From the NCBI GenBank assembly GCA_016195385.1, contig JACPZS010000003.1, positions 1 to 46,153 of the forward strand: a stretch of 46,153 nt of DNA, read 5' to 3'. Every line of letters begins with the position of its first letter. Position 1 is the stretch's first letter. The DNA comes from Verrucomicrobiota bacterium (GTDB lineage Bacteria > Verrucomicrobiota > Verrucomicrobiia > Limisphaerales > JACPZS01). The position numbers and the translations under genes were made by a program. Shown here one piece after another: positions 17,872 through 27,175 of the stretch. The notes beneath the pieces are model-generated. The model was not told where the DNA came from. It saw only the letters and a list, made by a program, of their open reading frames with translations, and did no database searches.

Positions 17872-18972
17872 ATGAACATGTGCCAGGCCAGTGTGCTCGC
17901 CGAATTTGAAGCGCCGTTGCAGGCGCGTGAATTCCCGCTGCCGGATCGCCTTGAGCCGGGCGCGGCGCTCGTGCGCACGGAGATGGCCGGCATTTGCGGC
18001 ACGGACGTTCATCTTTGGAAGGGCCAGCTTCCGATTCAGTTGCCGATCATTCTCGGCCATGAAACGGTGGGGCGCATCGCGCAGCTCGGCGAAGGACTGG
18101 AACGCGACTGGGCGGGGCAACCGCTCAAGCTCGGCGATCGCGTCACGTGGAATTCCACGACATCGTGCGGCCAGTGCTACTACTGCGCGGAGAAACGTCA
18201 GCCCACGCGTTGTCCACAGCGGCGCGCGTATGGCATCGGCCATCGCTGCGATCAGCCGCCGCACCTGCTCGGCGGCTACGCGGAATTTCATTACCTGCGG
18301 CCGCGCTCCAACATTTTCAAGTTGCCCGACGATTTGCCAAACGAGGCCGTCGTTGGCGCTGGCTGCGCGCTCATCACGGCGATTCACGGGATCGAGCGAA
18401 CGGGCATCTCGTGGCGCGACAACGTCGTCGTTCAAGGCGCGGGCCCGGTCGGCATCGCGGCGCTGGCCGTGGCCAAAAGCGCGGGGGCGGCGCGCGTCCT
18501 CGTCATCGGCGGACCGCCGCATCGCTTGGAAATGGCGAAACGATTTGGCGCGGATGAAGTAATTGATCTCGATTCAATCAAGGATCCCGCCGGACGAATC
18601 GCCGTCGTGCGCGAGAAGTTCGGCGGCTACGGCGCGGATGTCGTGCTCGAATGCGTCGGGCATCCCAGCGCGATCACCGAAGGCATGGAGATGTGCCGTG
18701 ACGGCGGAAAATATCTGGTGCTCGGCCACTATTGCGATGCGGGCACAGTGGCGTTCAACCCGCACATCATCACGCGCAAGCAGCTTCAAGTTTTCGGATC
18801 GTGGTCGAGCGAGCCGCGGCATCTGAAGGCCGCGTTGGAATTTCTCCGAGAGCGCTCACGCGAATTTCCGTTCGCTTCGATGGTGACGCATCGCTTTGCC
18901 ATCGACCAGGCCAACGCCGCCCTGGCCACCACGGCGCGGTGGGAATCGGCCAAGAGTGTCATTGTGCCTTGA
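17872..18972 (+). CDS. Zinc-binding medium-chain dehydrogenase (alcohol/threonine/sorbitol type)
   Basis: A 366-residue MDR-family protein from ATG 17872; the frame extends upstream to 17671, but those residues do not belong to the family and would overlap the divergent gene. Catalytic-zinc ligands are Cys42 ('GICGTD') and His63-Glu64 ('GHE'). The structural-zinc loop has Cys99, Cys102, Cys105 and Cys114 ('CGQCYYCAEKRQPTRC'). The NAD(P)-binding motif is 'GAGPVG' at 189-194. It would oxidise a secondary alcohol or sugar alcohol using NAD(P); the substrate is not determinable. A second ATG lies 6 nt downstream. Confidence 0.93.
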   Translation: MNMCQASVLAEFEAPLQAREFPLPDRLEPGAALVRTEMAGICGTDVHLWKGQLPIQLPIILGHETVGRIAQLGEGLERDWAGQPLKLGDRVTWNSTTSCGQCYYCAEKRQPTRCPQRRAYGIGHRCDQPPHLLGGYAEFHYLRPRSNIFKLPDDLPNEAVVGAGCALITAIHGIERTGISWRDNVVVQGAGPVGIAALAVAKSAGAARVLVIGGPPHRLEMAKRFGADEVIDLDSIKDPAGRIAVVREKFGGYGADVVLECVGHPSAITEGMEMCRDGGKYLVLGHYCDAGTVAFNPHIITRKQLQVFGSWSSEPRHLKAALEFLRERSREFPFASMVTHRFAIDQANAALATTARWESAKSVIVP

Positions 18973-19032
18973 ACCATCCCGCCGGGAGCCTTAGCCTCCG
19001 AACGCACATGGCTGGGCGATTTTTTTCTGTGA

Positions 19033-21255
19033 TTGAAGCCGAATAATTTGTTCGCGGGCTCGTTGTTTGCCGTCACGTTGTTCGTGAGCGCGGCGCTGCT
19101 GTTCAGCGTCCAGCCGATGATCGCCCGAATGCTCCTGCCGTTGCTCGGCGGTGCGCCGGCAGTTTGGAACACATGCATGGTTTTCTTCCAGGCGATGCTG
19201 CTGGCCGGCTACGCCTACGCGCATTACACAAGCGCGTGGCTCGGCTTTCGCAAACAGGCGTTGCTACACATCGTGCTGCTCGCGGTGGCGGCAATTTTTT
19301 TGCCGATTAAAATTTCGACGGGCGCAGCACCGACAACAGAATCGAACGCAGTCTTCTGGCTTCTTGGAACCCTGCTGCTGACCGCGGGTCTGCCGTTCTT
19401 CATCGTGTCCACGACGAGCGCGCTGCTCCAAAAATGGTTTTCGTGGTCGGCGCATCCGGCGGCCAAAGATCCTTATTTCCTGTACGTGGCGAGCAATCTC
19501 GGCAGTTTGATGGCGTTGCTCGCTTACCCGGTGGCCATCGAGCCAAACCTGCGCCTGCCCGTGCAAAGCCACCTGTGGAGTATCAGTTACGTGCTGATGG
19601 CGGGATTGATCCTGGGCTGCGCGCTATGGATCTGGCGCGCGAATGCATCGTTAGACAGGGCCGGTTCTGCGCCGGAGGCACCGGCGCTTTTATCGCCACC
19701 CGCGTGGCGACAACGGCTGCGCTGGGTTGGACTGGCCTTCGTGCCTTCGAGTTTGATGCTCGGCGTCACAAGTTATCTCGCCAACGACATCGCGGCGATT
19801 CCCTTGCTGTGGATCGTGCCGCTGGCGATTTATTTGCTGACTTTTGTGTTCGCGTTTGAGCGACGCGAACTAATCCGTCCACGCTGGCTGGAACCCGCTG
19901 TGGCGGTTTCGGCGTTGAGCGTCACACTGCTCCTGGTTTCGGAGGCAACGGAACCGGTCTGGATGATCCTGCTGCTGCATTTGCTGTTTTTCTTTTGCGG
20001 CGGCCTGGCCTGCCATCGCCGGCTCGCGCTGGATCGGCCGCCGGCCGAAAACTTGACGGTTTTCTATTTGTGTTTGTCGATGGGCGGCGTGCTCGGCGGC
20101 GTGTTCAACGCCCTCGTAGCGCCCGTACTTTTCAAAACGGTGGCCGAATATCCCATCGCGCTCGCGCTCACGTGCGGTTTGTATCGCTCCGTCAAATCCG
20201 TTGGATCTTCCAAACGACAACGCGTGCTGGATTTGGCGTTTCCGCTGGCGACAGTCGCCCTGTCGGCTCTGCTGGCTGCGTTGGTCTCTCGATTCACGCA
20301 GCTTCCTTATCAAGCGCGCAGCGCCGTGGTTTTTGGAGTGCCGCTGATCCTGGTTTATGCGTGTGTGGAGCGTCCGTGGCGTTTTGCGCTCGCCTTGGGT
20401 GCGCTGCTGGCGAGCAGTTATTTCGCGCCGGGTGAACACGGCCGCACGCTGCACGTCGCGCGGAGTTTTTTCGGCGTGTCGCGAGTGACACTGGATCTTT
20501 CCGGCCGGTTTCACCGGCTCGTCCACGGCAACACGCTGCACGGGTTACAGTTCATCGACCCGGCGCGCCGGCACGAACCACTCGCTTATTACCACCGAAA
20601 CGGCCCGTTGGGTCAGGTGTTCCAGGTTTACAATGCGCGCCCGGCTTCGCCGCGCGTGGCCGTGGTTGGGTTGGGGAGCGGTGCGACCGCCGCGTACGCC
20701 CAGACAAATCAAGCCTGGACGTTTTACGAAATCGATCCCGTGGTCGTCCGGATTGCGCGCGACACAAATTATTTCTCGTTTCTCGCCGATTGCGCGGCGG
20801 AGAAAATGAACATTGAACTCGGTGACGCGCGGCTGCGTTTGCAACACGCCGCCGCGGCTCAGTTTGGTTTAATCGTGCTCGACGCGTTCAGCTCCGACGC
20901 AATTCCGGTTCATCTGCTCACGCGCGAGGCGTTGCAACTTTATCTTTCCAAACTCGCTCCCGGCGGCTTGATCGCGATCCATATTTCCAACCGCTGCCTC
21001 GACCTGGAGCCAGTGCTACGCGCGCTGGCCGACGATGCGCGTCTGGCCAGCGCCGAATACGACGAAGATGTCGTGCCCGCCGCCGCCGAGGCCGAAGGCA
21101 AGTTCGCCTCGCAATGGGTCGTACTGGCGCGCAAGCGCGACGACTTCGGTCTGCTGAACCGCAATGCCCGCTGGGTGCAACTGACCCGGCGCGCCGACCT
21201 GCCGGTCTGGACGGACGATTTTTCCAACTTGTTGAGCATCTTTCGCTGGAAATAA
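19033..21255 (+). CDS. Polytopic membrane protein fused to a spermidine-synthase-like domain
   Basis: A 740-residue protein. The first approximately 470 residues hold around a dozen hydrophobic segments, beginning 'LFAGSLFAVTLFVSAALLF'. Residues about 540-735 are a spermidine-synthase-like Rossmann methyltransferase fold: a glycine motif ('VVGLGSGATAAYA'), the acidic end of strand 2 ('YEIDPVVV') and 'VLDAFSSDAIPVHLLTREA'. This fusion is common in environmental bacteria. The role is unproven; polyamine synthesis is only an analogy. An in-frame stop directly precedes TTG 19033, and no ATG occurs before the first membrane segment, so TTG is the likely start. It lies 60 nt after the dehydrogenase gene and may be co-transcribed. 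Confidence 0.85.
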   Translation: MKPNNLFAGSLFAVTLFVSAALLFSVQPMIARMLLPLLGGAPAVWNTCMVFFQAMLLAGYAYAHYTSAWLGFRKQALLHIVLLAVAAIFLPIKISTGAAPTTESNAVFWLLGTLLLTAGLPFFIVSTTSALLQKWFSWSAHPAAKDPYFLYVASNLGSLMALLAYPVAIEPNLRLPVQSHLWSISYVLMAGLILGCALWIWRANASLDRAGSAPEAPALLSPPAWRQRLRWVGLAFVPSSLMLGVTSYLANDIAAIPLLWIVPLAIYLLTFVFAFERRELIRPRWLEPAVAVSALSVTLLLVSEATEPVWMILLLHLLFFFCGGLACHRRLALDRPPAENLTVFYLCLSMGGVLGGVFNALVAPVLFKTVAEYPIALALTCGLYRSVKSVGSSKRQRVLDLAFPLATVALSALLAALVSRFTQLPYQARSAVVFGVPLILVYACVERPWRFALALGALLASSYFAPGEHGRTLHVARSFFGVSRVTLDLSGRFHRLVHGNTLHGLQFIDPARRHEPLAYYHRNGPLGQVFQVYNARPASPRVAVVGLGSGATAAYAQTNQAWTFYEIDPVVVRIARDTNYFSFLADCAAEKMNIELGDARLRLQHAAAAQFGLIVLDAFSSDAIPVHLLTREALQLYLSKLAPGGLIAIHISNRCLDLEPVLRALADDARLASAEYDEDVVPAAAEAEGKFASQWVVLARKRDDFGLLNRNARWVQLTRRADLPVWTDDFSNLLSIFRWK

Positions 21256-21303
21256 TCGAGCGCCCAATTGAGCGCGGTTTGCGCCACGGAGAACGCCCAA
21301 AAT

Positions 21304-21340
21304 AAAAAAATGGCGGCGGGCATTCTCCTGTCCGCCGCCA
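21304..21340 (-). terminator. Intrinsic terminator for the Tat-exported oxidoreductase
   Basis: A 9-bp perfect stem (TGGCGGCGG at 21311-21319 and CCGCCGCCA at 21332-21340) has a 12-nt loop. On the minus strand the stem is followed directly by seven T residues (21310-21304), the classic intrinsic form. It sits about 35 nt past the stop of the minus-strand Gfo/Idh/MocA gene, in the convergent gap with the membrane protein gene. Confidence 0.88.
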
Positions 21341-21373
21341 ACTTGCAAAAATGTCCCCGTGGATTGATTGCTT

Positions 21374-22714
21374 TTACACAACCACTGTTTTGCCTGGCAC
21401 TGGCAATTGGTAATTGCCGTTCGCGTCGGGAACCGTTGGCGGCATCGCATCGAAGGCGAAACTCTTGGGCATGACGTCGATTTGCGAATTGATGGCCTGA
21501 TCCCATTCGATCACCTGACCGGAGTAGGTCGCCATACGGCCGAGCACCGAGGTCATCGTGCTGTGCGCGCCGTATTCTACTTCGCTGTAAGGCGTGTTGT
21601 TCTGGATCGCCGCGAAGAGGTCGTCGTGCTCCTGCTGATAAGGATCTTTCGCGCCGGGCGTTTTGAAACGCCAGGCGTTTTCACCGCGGATGATGTGGCC
21701 ACTCACGTCGCAGGTTCCCTTCGTGCCAACGACATGCTCCGAGACATTGCTCCACGTGCCAAGCTGATGGCGGCACTGGCTGTAGCAACGCGAGCCGTCC
21801 GCGTATTCAAATTCGACCGCGTGGTGATCAAAGATTTCGCCGTAGTCTTTGCCCTTGCGCGTTTCGCAACCGCCCATGCCGTGCGCGCGAACGGGGTGCC
21901 CCTTCTTGACCCAGTTGATGACGTCGAGGTTGTGGATGTGCTGCTCGCAGATATGATCGCCGCAGAGCCAGACGAAGTAATACCAGTTGCGCATCTGGTA
22001 TTCCATTTCGGTGAGCTTGCGGCCGGCTTGACGTTCGAGATCCGCGCGCGGCTTCACCCACGGCGTGGTGCCGTTCCAGTAGCAGCGCATTGAGACAATG
22101 TCGCCGATCTGACCGTCATGCAGGCGCTTCATCGTTTCGAGATAGCCGAGTTGATGATGCCGCTGCAGACCGACGCCCACTTTCAAATTTTTCTTCTTCG
22201 CTTCCTCGGCGGCAGCGAGCACGCGGCGAACGCCGGTCGCATCCGTAGCGACGGGCTTCTCCATGAAGATGTGTTTGCCCTGCTTGACGGCTTCCTCGAA
22301 ATGAATTGGTCGGAATCCGGGAGGCGTCGCGAGGATCACCACGTCGGCGGCGGAGATGGCTTGTTTGTAGGCGTCAAAGCCGACGAACTGACGATCCGGC
22401 GGCACGTTCACTTTGTCCGGATGGCTCTTCTTCAAATTTTCCAGACTGCGCAGGAGGTTGTCATTGAAAGCATCGCCCATCGCGACAAGTTTCGTATTGA
22501 ATTGCGTGCTCAACGCCTGGTTCGCCGCGCCCGAGCCACGACCGCCGCAGCCGATGAGCGCGATGTTGACCGTATCGCTGCCGGCTGCGAACGCGCTGCG
22601 TTCGATGCTCAAGCCGCCGAGGATCGAGCCGGCGACGACGGCGGAGGAAGTGGTTTTGAGAAAATTTCGCCGAGTGACCTGTGCCTCGGGGTTCTGGTTT
22701 TTCGAGTCATTCAT
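21374..22714 (-). CDS. Tat-exported Gfo/Idh/MocA family oxidoreductase
   Basis: A 446-residue protein from ATG 22714; an upstream ATG at 22753 would add 13 residues and neither start has a clear ribosome binding site. The N-terminus has a twin-arginine signal ('VTRRNFLKTTSSAVVAG'), indicating folded export to the periplasm with bound cofactor. The Rossmann motif 'IALIGCGGRGSG' and the 'MEKP' signature with the presumed catalytic Lys follow, then the C-terminal oxidoreductase domain with 'NWYYFVWLCGDHICEQHIHN', typical of the large verrucomicrobial/planctomycete subfamily. The substrate is probably a sugar derivative. It follows the cytochrome/SUMF1 gene by 87 nt on the same strand and ends at a strong terminator. 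Confidence 0.93.
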   Translation of the reverse strand: MNDSKNQNPEAQVTRRNFLKTTSSAVVAGSILGGLSIERSAFAAGSDTVNIALIGCGGRGSGAANQALSTQFNTKLVAMGDAFNDNLLRSLENLKKSHPDKVNVPPDRQFVGFDAYKQAISAADVVILATPPGFRPIHFEEAVKQGKHIFMEKPVATDATGVRRVLAAAEEAKKKNLKVGVGLQRHHQLGYLETMKRLHDGQIGDIVSMRCYWNGTTPWVKPRADLERQAGRKLTEMEYQMRNWYYFVWLCGDHICEQHIHNLDVINWVKKGHPVRAHGMGGCETRKGKDYGEIFDHHAVEFEYADGSRCYSQCRHQLGTWSNVSEHVVGTKGTCDVSGHIIRGENAWRFKTPGAKDPYQQEHDDLFAAIQNNTPYSEVEYGAHSTMTSVLGRMATYSGQVIEWDQAINSQIDVMPKSFAFDAMPPTVPDANGNYQLPVPGKTVVV

Positions 22715-22801
22715 AGTTTTACTTTTGGTTAAATGCGATTGCTTCGACGCCATTTTTGATCCCGTGTATTCACGAGCCGATGAACCGGGGACGACGCGAG
22801 C

Positions 22802-24541
22802 CTATTCCCGTTCCACGCCGCTTGTCCAATACTTAGATAATTCCTCCGGCGCAGGAACCTTGAGCGGTCGCACCAAACGGAAGCCAAGAAACTGCGCGTC
22901 GGTGAGGAACCAGATGCTTTTCGGCAGCTGCGGATCTTGTTTCTTCCAACTCTTATCCGAGGCGAGCCGCGCCGCGCTGCGCAGTTTGGTTGGATCTTCA
23001 TCCCACCAAGAGCCACCGCGAGCGACGTGCGGATACGGCTTCGTCGCCTTCGTCCACGGCGACTGCGTCACGGTGTCGGTGAATTTCTCGTAACTCGGCT
23101 CGTATTGGTCGATGCACCATTCGGCGACGTTGCCATGCATGTCGTGGAGTCCCCACGGATTGGGTTTCTTCTTGCCGACTTTTTGGTATTTGAAATCGCT
23201 GTTCTTATCGAACCAAGCGTATTCGCCGGCCGCGCTTGGGTCATCGCCCCACGAATACGCCGTCGTCGTGCCAGCGCGGCAGGCGTATTCCCACTCGGCT
23301 TCGGTGGGCAGGCGATAAAACTGCCCCGTCTTCGCGCTCAACCATTCGCAATACTTGTTGGCGGCGTGCTGCGTCATGCTAATCGCCGGATAGTCATCCT
23401 TGCCCATGCCAAAACTCATTTCGACATACGGCCGCGTGGGCCGCGTGACCGCATCGGCGACCGGCTCTTCAGTGTAATTAGCGGTCGAGCGTTTCTCCAA
23501 CTCCGGGAACATGAACAATTGATATTCGTTCCACGTCACTTCGCATTTGCCCATCCAGAATGGCTCGATCCGCACTTTGTGTTGCGGGCCTTCGTCCGCG
23601 CCACGACCGGGTTCGTTGGCCGGGCTGCCCATCAAAAATTCGCCGCTCGGAATCGGAAGCAAATCGAACTTCACGCCCGTACCTGGAATCGAGTCCGTAA
23701 ACTTTTTCATCTCCGCTTCGGTCGTGACCGTTTGCTTGGCGACGATGCGTTTGTGAATTTCGGCGACGGTGATCGGCTCATTTCCGCCGGCCAGTTCCTC
23801 GGCTTTTTTGGGCGTCAGATTCAGACCGTCCGGCCACACCGCGCCTTGCTCGATCCAACTGCGCAGCAATTCGATTTTATCCTTCGGGAGCGGGCCGCCC
23901 TTTTTTGTTGGCGGCATCAAGTCATCGTCTTCGGGCGGCAGCGTCACCGAAGTAAAAAGTTTGCTGCCTTTGGGATCGTTCGGCGCAATGGCCAGTCCGT
24001 TCTTGCCGCCCTTGAAGGCGTCGCTCTTGTTATCCAGGCGCAGATCTCCCTTGGTTTGCCCTTCGCGATGACACGCCACGCAGTTGAATTCCAGGATGGG
24101 CTGAATGTCGCGCACGAAATCAACGCGTTGAACCGTCTTGAGCGTAACACTATCCGGCCAGTTCGCGCCTTCTTCGATCCAGCGGCGCAAAAGCTCCGTC
24201 TGCTCTTTCGGTAACGGCCCGCCTTTGCCTTTGGGGGGCATCAAATCGTCGTGATCCGCAGCGAGCGTCGTCGTGGCGAACAGCGGACTTTGCGCCGGCT
24301 TGCCGACGACCAGCGACGTGCCTTTGCTGTCGCCGCCTTTGAGCGCGCCGGCTTTCGTGTCCAAACTAAGACCGCCTTTGATATGTTCACCGCTGTGACA
24401 ACTCAGGCAATGACTTTCGAGCAGCGGCTTGATTTGCCGGTCGAAATTGACCGGCTCGGCGGCGTGCGCAAAAAAAATCGGCAACGACAGCGCAGTCTGG
24501 CCAAGGATAACAAAAGCAAAGATACGTTTCATTTGGTTCAA
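22802..24541 (-). CDS. Double PSCyt1 haem domain fused to FGE-sulfatase (SUMF1-like) domain
   Basis: A 579-residue protein with a signal peptide (about 1-28). Two PSCyt1-type c-haem domains follow: CLSCH at 45-49 with Met101 in 'LMPPKG', and CVACH at 154-158 with Met209 in 'LMPPTKKGG'. Residues about 290-560 form a formylglycine-generating-enzyme-like (FGE-sulfatase) domain with '[14 protein letters not shown]', '[15 protein letters not shown]', '[14 protein letters not shown]' and '[10 protein letters not shown]'. Whether it modifies sulfatases is unknown: many family members are not true formylglycine enzymes, and the catalytic Cys pair cannot be confirmed by eye. It is exported, so it would act in the periplasm with redox input. 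It lies between a pseudopilin and a Tat oxidoreductase gene on the same strand. Confidence 0.9.
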   Translation of the reverse strand: MNQMKRIFAFVILGQTALSLPIFFAHAAEPVNFDRQIKPLLESHCLSCHSGEHIKGGLSLDTKAGALKGGDSKGTSLVVGKPAQSPLFATTTLAADHDDLMPPKGKGGPLPKEQTELLRRWIEEGANWPDSVTLKTVQRVDFVRDIQPILEFNCVACHREGQTKGDLRLDNKSDAFKGGKNGLAIAPNDPKGSKLFTSVTLPPEDDDLMPPTKKGGPLPKDKIELLRSWIEQGAVWPDGLNLTPKKAEELAGGNEPITVAEIHKRIVAKQTVTTEAEMKKFTDSIPGTGVKFDLLPIPSGEFLMGSPANEPGRGADEGPQHKVRIEPFWMGKCEVTWNEYQLFMFPELEKRSTANYTEEPVADAVTRPTRPYVEMSFGMGKDDYPAISMTQHAANKYCEWLSAKTGQFYRLPTEAEWEYACRAGTTTAYSWGDDPSAAGEYAWFDKNSDFKYQKVGKKKPNPWGLHDMHGNVAEWCIDQYEPSYEKFTDTVTQSPWTKATKPYPHVARGGSWWDEDPTKLRSAARLASDKSWKKQDPQLPKSIWFLTDAQFLGFRLVRPLKVPAPEELSKYWTSGVERE

Positions 24542-24666
24542 AATAAGAGCGGCGGTACTTTTGTCGCGCGAAATTTGAAAGTCAATGCGGCATGCCCATT
24601 GGCGCGTGGAATGGCGAACTTAACCTTGATCGCGCCAACCAAAATGAATTCCACCGACGGCATTGT

Positions 24667-25455
24667 TTACCACATCGCAAACGCGCCATCGCTGTTCCAC
24701 AACCGCGTGCCGCGATACTTGAGCATTCGCGCGATCGGTTTCCATTTCACCGAGCCATCCAGCAGACCGACGTTTCCGCCCTGCGCGCCAAGGTTCTTTG
24801 GAGTGGGCACATCGGCCGGCGTAAAGTCCAACGCATTGTCGTCAATCGGCGGGCCGTAAAAAATAAATCCCCGCTTGCTGTGGGGCACAAACGTCGTGGC
24901 GTAACCGCGCGACCAATTGTTCGGGTCGGTGACCAGCGCGAGCGAAAAATCGTCATGCAGCGTCTGCGGAGAAATCCACGGCCGGTAGTTGGCCGACTCC
25001 AGATTGGTAGACCACGGCGTGAGCGAGCGGCCGCCCAGATAATTGTAACCGAGCACGTAGCCGTAAACCGGGAAGCGCCAGTCGGGACGTTTTTTGAAGT
25101 ACTGGCTCCAGTTCGGGCAACTGAGAATTTTCAAATCGCCGCCGTAGGCAATCAACTGCGCGCGGGTATTGGTGGACACGGTGGGAATGTGCTCGTCGCC
25201 GGGATTGGTGGATTCGCTCCTGCCGCTGGGCAGGCGGTCGTTGTGATCCTGGCCGTAAAGATGCGTGGCGAGGATAAATTGCCGGATGTTGTTCCGGCAC
25301 GTCGTCCGTTGCATGCGCTCGCGAGTTCCCGCCAGCGCGGGAATGAGCATTGAGGCCAGAATCGCGATCACCCCGATGACCGTGAGCAACTCAATGAGTG
25401 TGAAAGCTTGCCGCTGGCAAAACCCGCGCGGAATGGTAATCGGCTTGGTGCCCAT
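24667..25455 (-). CDS. Type II secretion pseudopilin-like protein (prepilin N-methylation signal, H-X9-DG-like tail)
   Basis: A 262-residue protein from ATG 25455; the frame extends 43 codons further upstream, but this start places the prepilin signal normally. The signal is 'QAFTLIELLTVIGVIAILA' with Ala, not Gly, before the cleaved Phe, followed by one long hydrophobic helix. The C-terminal part ends with 'GNVGLLDGSVKW', the H-X9-DG-type tail that marks the big family of paralogous pseudopilins in planctomycetes and verrucomicrobia. It is probably membrane-anchored with an exposed globular head; the function of these paralogues is unknown. It lies 125 nt before the cytochrome/SUMF1 gene and 138 nt after the MFS gene. 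Confidence 0.88.
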   Translation of the reverse strand: MGTKPITIPRGFCQRQAFTLIELLTVIGVIAILASMLIPALAGTRERMQRTTCRNNIRQFILATHLYGQDHNDRLPSGRSESTNPGDEHIPTVSTNTRAQLIAYGGDLKILSCPNWSQYFKKRPDWRFPVYGYVLGYNYLGGRSLTPWSTNLESANYRPWISPQTLHDDFSLALVTDPNNWSRGYATTFVPHSKRGFIFYGPPIDDNALDFTPADVPTPKNLGAQGGNVGLLDGSVKWKPIARMLKYRGTRLWNSDGAFAMW

Positions 25456-25593
25456 ATCGAAGTGCTGGCTGAAAAGTAACCGCCGTCCCGGCAAAGTAAA
25501 GCCGCTGGCGCAAGAACGATTTGGCCGCTTGTTCCACTCGCAAAATCCGAACTGTCCTGCCGTTGAGGTAAACGGCTCTATCACAATTGTCGG

Positions 25594-26985
25594 TCACGGC
25601 TGGCTGGTGTCTTCCGGAAGCGGCTGCCCTTTGGTTTCCTTGAGGAAGAACAGCGCCACGAGACCCAAAAGGAAAACCACGCTGATGTAACACGCCGCCG
25701 AACGAAACGCGGCGAGTTTCGCCTCTGGTGTAGTGACGCCAGCCGCCAGCGCTTTCTGTAGTTCGCCCAGCGTGAATGGCCCGGACGCGGCAATGAAACG
25801 CCCGACGTTGTAACAGAAACTGGTGCCCGTGCTGCGCAGGCGCGTCGGGAAAAGCTCCGGCAAATAAATTGCAAAACCCGCGAAGAGCGCGAGCTGGCAA
25901 AAGCCCATCACGAAACTCATCCAGATGTCGGCCTTGCTGTTGAACAGTTGAAAGTAACCGACCGTCGCCAGGAACGCGGCGACGAAGGCGACCGCGAACG
26001 CCGGCCGGCGACCGAATCGTTGCGCGGCTTTGGTGAAGAAAATCATGCCGAAGAACGCGCCGAGATTCTGCACGATCATGTTCACGCCGGTCCAAACGGT
26101 TTTGGCTTTGGCGATTTTGTCCGCGCCCACGCCATCGGCTCGGAGCGAGCGCTCGATCACGTCGCCGACAAGTTCGGGACTGAAGAATCCCACGCCCCAA
26201 AGTCCGACGACGCCCGCGACGCAGAGCATCATTCCGAGCAAGGCAGGCGTGCGCCAGCGCGCTTCGCCAAACAGCGAAGCGTAAGAGCCGAATTTCGCGC
26301 CCGTCAACCGGCCTTCCGCCCGCGCCTTCACCCATTTCTCCGGCTCCTTGAGGCGGATTTGAATGAAGACACAGAGAAACGCCGGCAACGCTCCAATTAG
26401 AAACATGTATTTCCACGCCATGCCGGCGGGGATTTTGTCGCCCTCGATCAAGCCAAGGCCGATGGCGATGCTGCCGGCGGTAATGTTACCGATCGCCGAG
26501 AGCGCTTGCATCAGACCGAGAGCGCCGGGCCGGGCCGCTTCTGGCAGGCTGTCCGCCAGCAACGCGACGGAAAGTCCGAACACACCGCCCACGCCCAAAC
26601 CAGTCACGAAACGAAACAGGGCAAAGTCAAGCCAGCCAGTTGAGAACGCGGACAAACCCGTGCAGACCGAATACAAAAGAACCGTCATCGCCAAAGTTTT
26701 CGCCCGGCCAATGCGATCGCCCACAGCACCGAAAATAAGGCCACCCGTTGCCCAACCGGCCACGAAGATCGCCGTGGCGTAACCACCGTAGAGTTTCAAG
26801 TCCGCGCCCGCTGGCAGGAGCGCCTTCATCGCACCGTTGCGCGCGAGCAGGAAGAGTTGTTGATCCAGACAGTCGAAGAGCCACGCCAGGCAGGCCACCG
26901 CGAAGACAAACCAGTGCGAGCGATTCAAAGTGCGCCACCAAGGAGCGGACGCAGTCGGAGCGCGAAAATTGGACAGTGGAGTCAT
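25594..26985 (-). CDS. MFS transporter (sugar/organic-acid:H+ symporter type)
   Basis: A 463-residue protein from ATG 26985; the frame is open to 27288, but that part is antisense-like, contains no membrane segment and overlaps rplQ. There are about 12 hydrophobic helices. The loop after TM2 carries the MFS signature 'GDRIGRAKTLAM', and the loop after TM8 has 'AQRFGRRPAFA'. 'LPELFPTRLRSTGTSFCYN' near TM10-11 is typical of the metabolite:H+ symporter/sugar porter group. The substrate is unknown, perhaps a sugar acid. It heads a same-strand run of four genes (transporter, pseudopilin, cytochrome/SUMF1, oxidoreductase). Confidence 0.92.
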   Translation of the reverse strand: MTPLSNFRAPTASAPWWRTLNRSHWFVFAVACLAWLFDCLDQQLFLLARNGAMKALLPAGADLKLYGGYATAIFVAGWATGGLIFGAVGDRIGRAKTLAMTVLLYSVCTGLSAFSTGWLDFALFRFVTGLGVGGVFGLSVALLADSLPEAARPGALGLMQALSAIGNITAGSIAIGLGLIEGDKIPAGMAWKYMFLIGALPAFLCVFIQIRLKEPEKWVKARAEGRLTGAKFGSYASLFGEARWRTPALLGMMLCVAGVVGLWGVGFFSPELVGDVIERSLRADGVGADKIAKAKTVWTGVNMIVQNLGAFFGMIFFTKAAQRFGRRPAFAVAFVAAFLATVGYFQLFNSKADIWMSFVMGFCQLALFAGFAIYLPELFPTRLRSTGTSFCYNVGRFIAASGPFTLGELQKALAAGVTTPEAKLAAFRSAACYISVVFLLGLVALFFLKETKGQPLPEDTSQP

Positions 26986-27113
26986 GGTTGGCGGCAGATG
27001 GTTGTTTGTGAAATCGCGCCTTGGTACACGGAATCGACGATGGAGCCAAGGAAAATGTCCAGCACGGCACTGCTGAAAATATTTCCGGACACTTCCACAG
27101 ATCCGATCCGAGG

Positions 27114-27144
27114 AAAAAGAAAAGCCCGTCCACGCGGGACGGGC
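27114..27144 (-). terminator. Intrinsic terminator of the ribosomal superoperon
   Basis: An 8-bp perfect stem (GCCCGTCC at 27124-27131 and GGACGGGC at 27137-27144, 5-nt loop) is followed on the minus strand by TTTTCTTTTT (27123-27114). It lies 31 nt after the rplQ stop codon and marks the end of the long ribosomal transcript. Confidence 0.93.
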
Positions 27145-27175
27145 GGTGCAAATCAGAATCGGCAGACTCGAAGTT

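Noticed and set aside
17796-18002. N-terminal extension of the secreted protein frame
   Set aside because: It would overlap the divergent dehydrogenase gene and hides the signal peptide; ATG 17795 is preferred.
22937-24214. Plus-strand open frame of 425 codons opposite the cytochrome/SUMF1 gene
   Set aside because: It is antisense to a gene with strong motifs; high GC at third codon positions creates such long shadow frames.
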